Both the position numbers and the translations under genes were made by a program. This document shows, piece by piece, positions 54,701 through 64,000 of a stretch of DNA of 64,000 nt. The notes below the pieces were generated by a model that saw only the letters and a program-made list of their open reading frames with translations, was not told the origin of the DNA and searched no databases. Origin of the DNA: Asterias amurensis (Eukaryota; Echinodermata; Asteroidea; Forcipulatida; Asteriidae); the NCBI RefSeq assembly GCF_032118995.1, contig NC_092665.1:8179501-8243500 (forward strand), written 5' to 3'. Every line of letters starts with the position of its first letter. Within the stretch, counting starts at the first letter, position 1.

Positions 54701-56350
54701 TAAGTTTCAATAAAATATTTGAATTTGTTGAAAAAAGGCAGTCTAGGCCTATTTTTTCAAATTCTATTGATGTCCGCCCCTCACACATAAAAAACAACCC
54801 TGCTTTTAAAAACCCTAAAGTGAATTTCACTTATAATACATTGATAACATCGTAGCAAGTAAACATACAAGTTCAAATCATTTTGAATCTGCTGTTTCAC
54901 TAATCAGTTTATTGCTTTACAGGTGTGGCTATCATTTCATTTTATTAATTCATTTTAAATTTATTTATTTTCATGTACTTAAAGCCATTATACACTTTCG
55001 GTAAACAGTATTGTCCAAGTCCCACACTTCGTGTATCACAACTTATATATAAAATAACAATCCTGTGGAAATTTAGGCTCAATCGGACATCGGAGTCGGG
55101 AGAAAATAACGGGAAAACCCACTCCTGTTTTCGCGCGTTTCGCCGTGTCATGACATGTGTTTATAACAAATCCGTAATTCTCGTTAACGAGAATTTATAT
55201 TGTTTTACCGTTTTCTCAAAAAGTAAAGCATTTCATGGACTAATATTTCAAGAGAAGTCTTTCACTATTACCTTCTGTAAACCCTGTAAATTATTTGTAA
55301 ATCTGTGACCTTTTTTTTTTTCCTGTACCGAAAGGATCCAATGGCTTTAAGGATTATTGTAATTAGCGCTGTGCTTTAGTTATACTAAGTAGAGCGTTTT
55401 AAATGCCATTTGTTATTGTTTAAATTACTATTAAATGTATTTTCCTAATAATTATAATTATCATTAGGAAAATACATTTGTCTATTGATTTCCATCCCTC
55501 ATGTCGAGGCCGGAATTGGATCCCGCTCTAGTAGAGTAAAATCCACATGACCTTATTAGCAGGAGGGTATTATGCACAGACAGTTTGTATTGGCAAGATG
55601 CTCATATTTTCATCCCTTATTAAAACTTGACCAGGATAGGCAGTGTGCTATTTTTGTTAACTCTTGGATGCAATTAAGTCAGTAGCTACATGTATGTCAT
55701 ATAATTAATTGGACTTGGGAATTGCTATGAGTCTATGTTGCAATGATGTTTCTTTACAGTACAAACTGTGGTTGTTTATTGATACAGTCATCAGTGTGCA
55801 ACAGTCTTGTTTTGCAAAACATAAAACGAATGTCATTGTCATATTAAATGAATGTAGTTCTTTCTAGGGGTAGTGACTGCCCCCAAAAGTGAGTTTGAAT
55901 ATCGTTCAATATACTCTGGCAAAACTCAACGCATCGTTTCTCATCCTTGATGGTAGAATTAAATTGTGTTTTTAAAGGTAATTTACCGTGCTGCTCTGGT
56001 CTCAGTCTTTGGAACATCTTCTCTACCATGCTTGCAGTAGGAATCTTGTAGGTTTGAGTCGAATCTGCTGTAAATTGAAGCTTCATTTTGTCAATGCTTT
56101 ATCACATGTGTAAAGGAAAACACTTGTTTTCATATTGAGTTATATTCTTGTCAAGCCTGCTGTAATGAAATAATTAGGGAATAATAGTGTAAGGACCCGG
56201 TCTTAACCGTGTTGGTGCCTGGCCGCTGTTAACAGACCAAGCCAGAGCATCAGCGTGGTCCACAGCGGCCAGGCACCAACCAAAAACTAGGTCATAAAAA
56301 TTACGTAGTGAAGACCTAGTCTTCAGCTCAGCACTGTTATTCCCAAATAT

Positions 56351-56385
<35 letters not shown>

Positions 56386-58378
56386 TCATGTTCATACAAG
56401 GGCCACATTTTGCTGTCAAACTGTGAGCCCTGCTAAATTTAAACAAGAGAAGACCATATATGAACATAATATGGGTTTATTTACAAGTTTCAACGTGTAC
56501 TTAAATGCATGTTAAGATAAGCACAAAGCGCAAACACTAGATGTACAAAATATATGCAGGTTTAGAGGCCACTTATTCGCTAGTTTCCAGGTCTTTACAT
56601 CACATATAATACATCCCCACATGATCAGGTTATGTCAAATTGAAGTTTGGTAACTGTCAAAATTGTTTACCTATAGCACAACGTTGAAATAACTAAGCTA
56701 TCTTTCTTCAATAAGATTATGGATTATAATTGATGTTAAAGAATAGTAATTTTGGTTTTTACCCATACACCGATGTGTGTTAGTACTGTATACTCAGTAC
56801 TTTCCCGAGTCCTGTGAAAAAATATCACAGGCATGTTACTCGGGTGGGATTCGAACCCACCCTTGCAATTCTAGAGCAGTGTCTTAACATCTATTATATC
56901 GTTGCGGTACCCGCTGCCAAAACATAGGATTCGAACTGCCTCTAGCTGCCGGGCAACCTCGGTAGTCTAGTTGGTAAGACACTGCTCTAGAATTGCAAGG
57001 GTCGTGGGTTCGAATCCCACCCGAGTAACATGCCTGTGATATTTTTTCACAGGACTCGGGAAAGTATTGAGTATACAGTGCTAACACACATCGGTGTATG
57101 GGTAAAAACCAAAATTAATATTATGGATTATGTTTAACAATTTTATTCTATTGACAATTTTAATTTGTTCCACCCAGATGTGCGGCCAGTTACACCAACA
57201 TCAGACCAAGAGGCAAAGCAAAGCAAATCAGTGGTGAAATGTGAACGGTTAGAGAGACCTCAAAAAACACATTCACAATTTGATAGGCAAGATACTTGCA
57301 GATCAGTTGAGACATTACAAGATGCATCCAGAGAGGGAGAAACAGACACTCTTGTAAAGGAACGTATCAAACCCAAGCAACTTAAACCTGCAGCTAGAAG
57401 GATCCTAAGAGTATCTGCAACAAGTTCCAACCTTCTTGCTAAGTTATTTGATGGAATAGAAAAAGACAAGAAAAGTAACGTAAACTCATCAATCAAAAGA
57501 GGAAGGTAAGCTGATAAGAAGAAGTCAAATCATTTTAGCAGTCTGACAAATGGTCTCTAGTGGGTCCAAAAGTGTTTTATTTGTTCCGAATCCTGACGTT
57601 TTATTGTATTGTGTTAACCTTGTTTTGTTTTTCTGATTGTCATTAGGAAACCCATTCACATTGTCACCTACAAAGCAAGTTACCTATATGTAGCACCTCA
57701 ATGTCAACACATTCATGATTCTTTTACACAAAACATAACAAATTGATAAAGCAGTGAAAAGGAGAGAATGAATACATTCAGGTTCTAAATGTGACACATT
57801 TTTGTGAAAAACACACAAAGGTGTTACACTGATTGTCGTACCTTTGCAATGAAGTATTAAAATAATTAGACACTCAAGCTGTGCACTGAGTAGCCTACTG
57901 ACATGACTGAACAAGTACCCAACATCTGCATTCATTCATATCAAGTTAATAGACATGCTGGATAAGAGTAGTAAAAACAGCCAAGGTTGAAATGTTTGAA
58001 AGTACCAGTCCAAGATAACATTCCAGTTACAAGCTGTCTTACTCAAGACTAAATGCAAGTGGCCAGTAGGTTTGCTACGTATTTATTGGAGTATTGATGA
58101 ATAAAAGTTCTAACTGTTTGATTGTTCACAGACCTAAGAGAGACTGTTCACAGTCGCATCACAAGCATGTGATTGGTGAAGATCCATATTTGATAGATGC
58201 TGTGGCAGATGGGCTCTTACCACTACTGAGTATTGAATCACATCGACAGAGTGTTGGACCTTCTTCACATCTATCAGTTGTAGCAGTGAAAGATGGCGAT
58301 AAAATGCTAACTTTACCATCATTAAGTATTGAACAAAACTATCCAGCCATGTTGTCAGAGCTTGTCAAAGCATTATAA
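48409..58378 (+). CDS. Unrecognised host gene, complete 4-exon CDS (368 aa)
   Basis: Exons 48409-48796, 54283-54426, 57178-57505 and 58132-58378 join in phase (1107 bp, 368 codons plus stop), each with a clean GT-AG intron. The protein is Ser-, Lys- and Pro-rich and looks disordered. Visible parts: an acidic Ser-rich stretch (SGSSSEGENSDLEDIPPSP), a basic KLKKKIKKN, a conserved-looking exon 2 block (MKLRALPQSFWQQPN), and KRGRPKR at residues 284-290, an AT-hook-like motif formed across the exon 3-4 junction. No enzyme fold or membrane segment is seen. I infer a nuclear, perhaps chromatin-linked protein; the function is unknown to me. A candidate AATAAA lies at 59116. Introns carry TTAA MITEs, minisatellites and an antisense THAP exon. 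Confidence 0.8.
48849..49016. mobile_element. Hairpin MITE, family E, copy 1
   Basis: Ends GTCGATTTCACAAA and TTTGTGAAATCGAC, with internal TAGGAC / GTCCTA and TTAAGATTAATCCCAAG words. Same family as 61208-61367. Confidence 0.85.
49327..49400. repeat. Perfect-type hairpin
   Basis: ACTATGCGATTTCG-TTCGCTATC pairs with GATAGCAAAGCGAAATCGCATAGT around a tiny loop at 49360-49368. Confidence 0.85.
49413..51254. other. Intron 1 of the 48.4-kb gene, no feature
   Basis: AT-rich. I see no repeat with clear ends and no coding signal. Confidence 0.4.
51255..51637 (+). mobile_element. TTAA MITE family C, copy 1
   Basis: TTAAAGCCATTATACACTTT at the left and AAGTGTATAATGGCTTTAA at the right, both with TTAA. 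The body matches 54979-55350 in the opposite orientation (CATGTCATGACATG, CGTTATTTTCTCCCGACTCC). Confidence 0.92.
51638..52459. other. Intron of the 48.4-kb gene; candidate region for further THAP exons
   Basis: Lies beyond the THAP exon donor on the minus strand, where a next exon is expected, but none can be recognised. Confidence 0.3.
52460..52798 (-). CDS. THAP zinc-finger protein, first exon (113 codons)
   Basis: The ATG at 52798 opens a THAP domain: C2CH zinc ligands C5, C10, C52 and H55, the conserved Trp33, and the closing AVPTIF motif at 81-86. THAP domains bind specific DNA and occur in transcription regulators and P-element-type transposases. The exon ends after KIR at a GTAAGT donor, in phase 0; the exons beyond it are not found. 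It lies antisense within intron 1 of the 48.4-kb gene. A domesticated or decaying transposase is an alternative to a regular THAP gene. Confidence 0.85.
53400..53513 (-). repeat. Family F fragment (tRNA-like palindrome relative)
   Basis: ACCCATACACCGATGTGTGT and TTTCCCGAGTCCTGTGAAAA match the outer arm of 56746-57125, ending at the tRNA-like boundary ACTCGGGTAACA. Confidence 0.85.
53589..53892. repeat. 17-bp minisatellite, about 18 copies
   Basis: The unit is AGGCCTACCCCATACAT with an ATAC/ATAT variant. AGGCCT is a self-complementary hexamer in every unit. Confidence 0.95.
54034..54062. repeat. (ATT)n microsatellite
   Basis: About ten ATT repeats, some 220 bp before exon 2 of the unrecognised gene. 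Confidence 0.9.
54283..54426 (+). CDS. Unrecognised gene, exon 2
   Basis: Acceptor TTTTTATTCAG, donor GTAAGT. Encodes PLPMKLRALPQSFWQQPNTV and a TVLPPVSKTEQPC stretch, the most conserved-looking part. Confidence 0.85.
54979..55350 (-). mobile_element. TTAA MITE family C, copy 2
   Basis: Inverted relative to 51255-51637, with TTAA at both ends and the same CATGTCATGACATG core (as its complement). Confidence 0.92.
55433..55479. repeat. Short perfect hairpin
   Basis: AAATGTATTTTCCTAAT and ATTAGGAAAATACATTT flank a 13-bp AT loop. Confidence 0.9.
56211..56280. repeat. Hairpin, GC-rich
   Basis: GTTGGTGCCTGGCCGCTGT pairs with ACAGCGGCCAGGCACCAAC around a 32-bp loop. Confidence 0.9.
56355..56382. 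repeat. Poly-T tract
   Basis: 28 T in a row; possibly the reverse of a retroposon tail, but no body is recognised next to it. Confidence 0.8.
56746..57125. repeat. Family F palindrome with a tRNA-like unit in each arm
   Basis: The arms 56746-56900 and 56975-57125 are inverted copies. Each carries CATACACCGATGTGTGT, CCCGAGTCCTGTGAAAAA and a tRNA-like block. It lies in the third intron of the unrecognised gene, just upstream of exon 3. Confidence 0.88.
56956..57027 (+). tRNA. tRNA-like sequence (probably SINE-type, not a working tRNA gene)
   Basis: A box TAGTCTAGTTGG and B box GGTTCGAATCC are intact; D stem GTCT/AGAC and T stem GTGGG/CCCAC pair. The acceptor stem has two mismatches and the anticodon stem two, so a functional tRNA is unlikely. 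An inverted partial copy is at about 56840-56890. Confidence 0.45.
57178..57505 (+). CDS. Unrecognised gene, exon 3
   Basis: Acceptor TTGTTCCACCCAG, donor GTAAGC. Charged residues dominate; ends with KRG and two bases of an Arg codon. Confidence 0.85.
58132..58378 (+). CDS. Unrecognised gene, exon 4 (terminal)
   Basis: Acceptor TTGTTCACAG. Starts by completing Arg then PKRDC; includes a DPYLIDAVADGLLPLLSIE helix-like stretch and ends SELVKAL-stop. Confidence 0.85.
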
Positions 58379-59285
58379 ACAGCCATGTTGTCATAGCTTG
58401 TCAAAACATTATGATCAGCTAAGCAATTCACCGCGTCTAGAAATCTCACAGGACTTTATTTGTTCTTAGATACATGTATGCATGAAAATCATGTAGATCT
58501 TTGGTTCCCCAACTTACGGATGTTGAAACGACTGAACCAGCTGTTTGCTGCAGTTATATATTGACCTCTATCAGGGTTGTTACATGGATTGCTGCAAAAT
58601 GATGTTAGTTTCAATTATACTACTGTCAGCACTAAGGTAACAGATAGTTTTAGATACATTCTGAAATATGTTTTCACAGTAAATCAATTTAAACTCATGG
58701 AAAAAAAGAAAGGTTAACTTCATTTGTTGTAAGGCAAGGCAAACATTTTGATTTGATGTTTGCCTTAAATTGTTATATGTCAACAGTTATGTTAAAATGT
58801 ATTATTTTAAAATACATAAGTCAAGTAGAAGGATATCATTGAAAAATGAATGAATGAAAATATAAATGGTTTATTCCTAAAAATATGTCAACTTTTGAGT
58901 ACACTGTTGTACATTATAGATGCAAAAATTACTCAGCACCTCTGTAAAACAGCCAGCTCTTTTAACTTCAATTATAATTTTTGTTCTCTGCATCAAATCT
59001 TAGTACATGTAAAAAGTACAGAATTGAAAGTTGAACATTGTCACACAGGTATATGTGACAGTGTGTGTGTTTGCGCATGTAAGCACATGCGTGATAATGC
59101 AGCAAATGTCACTTAAATAAAAGAAAAAACTTGACATCCAAGTTCTGATAACATAAAATGTGTTCAACCGTATTAATGTAAATTGGGGTGAAGTTAATAG
59201 CTTTCAAAGAATTAAGAGCAAATGATGGATGGAGTAACTTTTCTACCCTGGAAACCTTGTGGCATGTCAGGGCTATAAGCCCTAT
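58379..59285. other. 3' flank / probable 3' UTR of the unrecognised gene
   Basis: AT-rich, with AATAAA at 59116-59121 as a candidate poly(A) signal and a TG-rich patch near 59060. Confidence 0.4.
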
Positions 59286-59439
59286 ACGCCTCTCTTAATA
59301 TTTATGCATGACGTCATAATTCTTGTCCAAAATGAGGCTATGGGTGCAAGTCCCCCATCACTTGCAGTGGCTGCAAGTTTTTTGGTTAGCATTGTGACTA
59401 ATTGTGACGTACCTCATGCATAAATATTAAGAGAGGCGA
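59286..59439. mobile_element. MITE with 30-bp terminal inverted repeats
   Basis: CGCCTCTCTTAATATTTATG at the left and CATAAATATTAAGAGAGGCG at the right, with TGACGTCA / TGACGTACCT inside. Confidence 0.85.
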
Positions 59440-59702
59440 ATAGATACGTCACTGTGACAATGGGTTTGCCTCAAGCCATGTGTAGTACAGACAAATTCAA
59501 AGTGGTAAGTACTGGTGTTTTCTGTCATTACTGGGAGGCAATAAATATGCAAAGAGTTCAATTTCACACCACAGGGGCATTTTCGACCAATGGTGTTGAT
59601 GCAACTACAAAATGCAAGCAATACCTGATTATAAAAAAAAAGACACCCCCTCCCGTCCCCAAAAAATAAAATAAAAATTTGGTTGAAAACACAGTACAGG
59701 CC

Positions 59703-60089
59703 TTAAAGACACTGGACACTGTTAGTAATTGTCAAAGACCAGTCTTCCCAGGTGGTGTATCTCAACATATGCATTAAATAACAAACCTGTGAAAATTTGA
59801 ACTCAGTTGGTCTTCGAAGTTGCAAGATAAAAATGAAAGAAAAAACACCCTTGTCACACGAAGTTGTGTGCTTTCAGATACTTGGTTTCGAGACCTCAAA
59901 ATCTAATTCTGAGAGGTCTCAAAATCAAGTTCGTGGAAAATTACTTCTTTCTCGAAAACTACATGTACGTTCAGAGGGAGCCCTTTCTCACAATGTTTTA
60001 TACATCAACCTCTCCCCAATTACTTCTTACCAAGTAAGGTTTTATGCTAATTATTAGTTTGAGTAATTACCAGTTGTGTCCGCCTTTAA
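59703..60089 (+). mobile_element. TTAA MITE family A, copy 3 (most complete)
   Basis: TTAAAGACACTGGACACTGT to GTTGTGTCCGCCTTTAA, 387 bp, with TTAA at both ends and the full family body. Confidence 0.92.
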
Positions 60090-61207
60090 ACAAATTGAAC
60101 TGATTTATAAATTTGATTGGTCTATCTATCTTAAAGCATTGTACTTCTATGGCAAATGGCTGCTCTGACTTGATGAAACACATAACTGTGGCAAATGAAT
60201 GGTTTAAAGTCAACACACATTGGGCCGAATAAATAAAAACTAGCAATTACTTATCAAGTTGAAGGTTCAGCATTAGCAAGAAGACTGAAAAGTAAAAGAT
60301 CAGGCATGAACATTTTGCTCGGGATTACCTTTCACTTATAGACATATAAATAAAAACGATATTGTACTAATATACTATAGCAATTACTTGTATTTTTACA
60401 AGCTACTGTATGAGGAGCTTGAGATTTTACTTACACAACAGTGTTGCATATAATTATGACTCGGTATCAGGTCAGTATTAAAGGGTTATTTTTCCCTTGG
60501 CCTAATGATCCAACTATAAATGTTACTTATAAATTTGTTGTGTACTTTATTGCTCTAAAAGTACCAAACTTTGGAGCTCTGGCGTGGAGAGGCTGGCTGT
60601 TTTCTCATCATAGCCTCTGTCACCATCAAAAACTTGACTAAGTGGAAACTGCCCCGTCTGCATTTCAGTTAATCGCTATTGATCTGCGAGTCCATGCCTC
60701 TATTGTTATACTCCTGAATACCCCACTAGTGTGCTTTTCTCTGACCATTTACTAATCCGTTCAAGTAAATGTTGTTTTTCCATTAAACATTTATTTTTAA
60801 ATAGAGATTTGGGCAAATTCTCATGCCTGATCTTAAACTAATTGAAATTTGTTAATGCTAGCCTTTATACAGCCCAGTATCTTGTGAAACTATCAGGTAA
60901 TAGTAAAATGTTGGTTTTATTTACATCTCAATAAGAAGAGTCCCTCAAGCATTGATATTACCTACTAGTTTGACCAATTACTAGCAATATTAAGGCTTAC
61001 TTTTATTTATAAGGATTTAAGTATAGTAAAAGCAAATGCTAGTTTTTATTTATTCGGCCCATTAAGACAGCCACTTTAACAATTGTGGGTAATTGTAAAT
61101 CCTGTGTTAAACTTCTTGCAGGATGCAGTCTGAGTCTAATCCTATCTCCATAGAGGTTGTAATCTGAGGTTCAGCAGGAGCAATTGCTACATGGGTTCAG
61201 AAACCTG
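60090..61207. other. No gene recognised
   Basis: AT-rich intergenic DNA; the GGCCGAATAAATAAAAACTAGC block near 60222 has an inverted echo near 61046 (GCTAGTTTTTATTTATTCGG), suggesting one more decayed inverted-repeat element of about 850 bp. Confidence 0.45.
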
Positions 61208-61367
61208 CGGCTGATTTCACGAAACCCTAGGATTAATCCTAACTCGAGTTAGGACGAGTAACCCGTCCTAACTTAGGATGGGTTCTACGTATTTGAATAC
61301 GGAACTGAACCCGTCCTAGCTCCTAAGATTAATCCTAAGTCAGGAAGAGTTTGGTGAAATCAACTGC
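61208..61367. mobile_element. Hairpin MITE, family E, copy 2
   Basis: CTGATTTCACGAAA and TTTGGTGAAATCA ends, with CTAGGATTAATCCTAA and CCTAAGATTAATCCTAAG inside. Confidence 0.85.
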
Positions 61368-62197
61368 AGTGTGGACAAATGTCTTGTCTCTATGTGCATG
61401 CAAATATTTATACAATCGTCTCTAGTTGGTATATTGAATTAAAGTGGGATTTAAAAGAATATGTACATTTGTACATACAAAACAAATGTGTGCCCAACAT
61501 AAAGATAGATAGCACTATTTTTTATATATATTTGTGGTAACTTGTATAATGTGAATAATAATGAGATAAGAAATATATTTATGAGGCTTGTTTTGTTTTT
61601 CTTTAAACTTGAATTAAAATTGTCAAAACAAAATAACAAATGCTGTTGTTTATTGCAATATTGCAAATTATCTGACTGTTTTTATAACATAATAATATTG
61701 GTATTTTACTTTGTGGTTGTTGTAGTTTCAAATAGAACATGCACGGAGAAGAATACTGAATGAGTCGCATCCACGCAAATCAGTTGTCTGAGTACCATTT
61801 TTGTAATGAGCCTGCGTGGCAATTTTATGAAACTTCCTTTTGGACATGTTTTGACAAACTGACAAAGTTTGGGTGTATGGCATGCAACACAAATTGTACA
61901 AGTGCCTTATAATTCATGTTGCCATTTTGTCCTATACACATGTGTCTGTGATATATAGGTTTGCCATACAGTGTATGTCAGTGGGTATCCGGACTCGGAC
62001 AAGTTTCGGTAGTAATTCAGCATTCTCCAGGTTTCAGGATAACCAGAATGTACTACACGACTATTATCTGATAATGTTGGCCCATTTGACTTGGGGCCAG
62101 TTCCATAGAGCTTATAAGCACAAACAAATTGCTAAGCATGAAATTTCTTCCTTGATAAAAAATCAGGATTATCAACCAAAAATGTCCACATGATTTT

Positions 62198-62215
62198 CAG
62201 AATAACAACAATAAT

Positions 62216-62261
<46 letters not shown>

Positions 62262-62268
62262 ACAACAA

Positions 62269-62305
<37 letters not shown>
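62198..62305. repeat. (AAC)n-(AGC)n compound microsatellite
   Basis: AAC/AAT triplets pass directly into AGC triplets. An open frame of Thr then Ala runs through but has no other gene signs. Confidence 0.95.
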
Positions 62306-62307
<2 letters not shown>

Positions 62308-63432
62308 ATAGAAACTTTGTCGGTTATCCTGTTTTTATCAATGAAGAAATTTCATGCCTGTGTTATGAATTTGTTCATGATGGGAAATTGATTTGTCATG
62401 AAAACAATTAAATTTAAAATGCTTTTACTAAGAACTTTTTATATCGAAAAGTTGGTGCCACAGTTTAGTGCTTTGCGACATCATCAAATGCCTTCAAATT
62501 GCCCTGTGTGAAAAAATGCATGTCACTGGATCGATGTGATATGGCAGTGAATCTCATTGAAATCAAATGTACCCATAGTATAATAATGATAGATATTGCA
62601 GCTGTTAATAGTCTGAATCAAGCAAAGACATGAGTGTAACATGGGAGATGTCTCACATGTACCCTTTCATCAGGGGACAACTATGGTAATCTGCAGCTGA
62701 CTATTTTGTTCACATGATGACACTAGTCTACAGACAGTTGAGGAATTAGAACTTCATTGTCATTAAACATGTTAAATATAATATTCTGTTGTACATGACA
62801 ATTGTATTGTTTTCTATATGAAGTAAGACGTGAAGCTTTTGCACAGGGAACTATATAGTTTACTGATGACAAATGTGAACATGTAGGAATACTTTCTTTA
62901 TTGAGAAAGCGTTGGCTTGGAGGACTCTGAGGTGTGATAACTGACTTTTCAAAATTGTTTCATATTTTCTATGTGACAAATTTCCAAGTTTCTATTGATT
63001 CATGTAAAATGAAATAATCGTGCACATTCTCTTAATAAAGGCCAGGGATGTGACATCTCAGCTTCTGTGTCTGACTGGAGATGTTTTTAGTAAACGCTGT
63101 TGAACAAACTGAAATTTAAATTATATGGAGATAGTGAAAGACTGGGCATTCAAATCTGTGATTATAAGATTAACAAACTCCATGATCAAAGTACTTTCAT
63201 TATTAACTTGGTGCTTCAATATCCATTACTCCAGAAATATCTGACATAAAAAATAAACTGCATTCGGGAAAGTTAACAAAAATTCTAATTTTTAAAGAAA
63301 AGTATTTTGTTGTGGTGCTATTGTAACCTTTTGCAAAATAGCTGACATATGTTTTTGCTAAGGTTTGAATTCAGAGGAGTCAAGTTACATGAATAGTTGA
63401 GAGCAGTAGTGCAGCCTGGTTGTGCATGTAGG
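62306..63432. other. No gene recognised
   Basis: AT-rich; no element ends, motif or coding signal found. Confidence 0.4.
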
Positions 63433-63777
63433 GGTGTCATGGCGGAGTGGAAAAGAGTACCCAACTCAAGCTCTGGTGTTTCTGTTCAGCACAGTGTAGG
63501 TTTTCGAATCCCGGTCGTGAAACTCATTTCCTTGAGCAAGACACTTAACCATAAAAGCTTCTCTCCGCCCAGAGGTAAATGGGTTCCTGCGAGGGCAGGG
63601 AGATTGCTATTGTGATTGATTAGCTTCAAGTCATGGTAGTGCACTACGTATTTGGCAGCATGGGCAGTATACTCCCCAGGGAGCTGAGATGGTTTAAGAG
63701 GTAATGTGGAAGTGCTCTGAGACGCCCTTTGGGTGTATGAAGCGCTTTATAAAATCCGACTATTATTATTACATAAT
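63433..63777 (+). mobile_element. tRNA-Ser/Leu-like SINE, near full length
   Basis: The head GTCATGGCGGAGTGGAAAAG (A box) and GGTTTTCGAATCCCGG (B box) resembles a type II tRNA. The body has CCTTGAGCAAGACACTTAAC, CTCTCCGCCCAGAGG and GGGAGCTGAGATGGTTTAAG, and the tail AAGCGCTTTATAAAATC then ATT repeats. Same family as 2480-2745. Confidence 0.85.
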
Positions 63778-64000
63778 GTCCACATACTTTAAGCTGTGCA
63801 ATCTAGTTTTAAGTGCGTCCATATCATAATTCCGTTTTAGTAACTCGCTGCATCAATAATATCCATCACATGATGCAGTTTTTGTTTTGCCATGAAAATA
63901 ATGTTGCAATAACAAGTCCAAGTTGAATAACACAATGTAACCATTCATTTCCATGCATTTAAACTTTTTTATTAAATCTTCAATGTCTTATCAAATCTCG

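Noticed and set aside
62190-62411. Thr/Ala-repeat open frame
   Set aside because: A translated AAC-AGC microsatellite without flanking gene structure.

Overview
The window is a repeat-rich stretch of an animal nuclear genome. Split genes with GT-AG introns, an ACOT7 orthologue, a THAP zinc finger, LINEs, tRNA-derived SINEs, a DIRS-type retroelement and many inverted-repeat DNA elements all point to a metazoan. The repeat style suggests a marine invertebrate deuterostome, most likely an echinoderm such as a sea star; that placement is my inference.

Layout. 1-1053 is the 3' end of a SWIM zinc-finger gene, probably MULE-transposase related. 1.2-2.8 kb holds LINE and SINE scraps. 3541-7427 is a DIRS-like retroelement with inverted terminal repeats and an internal complementary region. 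7.4-11.4 kb holds MITEs, hairpins and a 20-bp minisatellite. From 11398 to 37011 on the minus strand lies one complete host gene, the acyl-CoA thioesterase ACOT7: seven exons, 360 codons, with phases that join cleanly across every intron. Its introns are full of repeats. Intron 6 (about 11.9 kb) carries a CR1/L2-like LINE split by a 7.1-kb satellite of 45/46-bp units, and a 63-64-bp tandem array ending about 50 bp from an exon. Intron 3 carries an RTE-like LINE. Intron 2 carries a TTAA MITE. Intron 1 carries a foldback element enclosing another RTE-like LINE.

37.2-47.2 kb is mostly nested inverted-repeat elements, several with readable terminal repeats and target-site duplications. 48409-58378 on the plus strand is a second complete host gene of four exons (368 aa), unrecognised, basic and low-complexity, with an AT-hook-like RGRP motif. 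A THAP exon lies antisense inside its first intron. 58.4-64 kb is ordinary intergenic DNA with MITEs, a microsatellite and a SINE.

The most striking structure is the satellite at 11892-18984. Its 46-bp monomer is a piece of the LINE reading frame, and the LINE resumes on both sides, so the array was born inside the LINE and then grew, including a 2517-bp block duplication. Other notable items are a TTAA insertion at the exact centre of a long palindrome, a 1500-bp terminal-inverted-repeat element with a 6-bp target duplication and palindromic 30-bp arrays, and a tRNA-like palindrome with a Pol III-type promoter in each arm.
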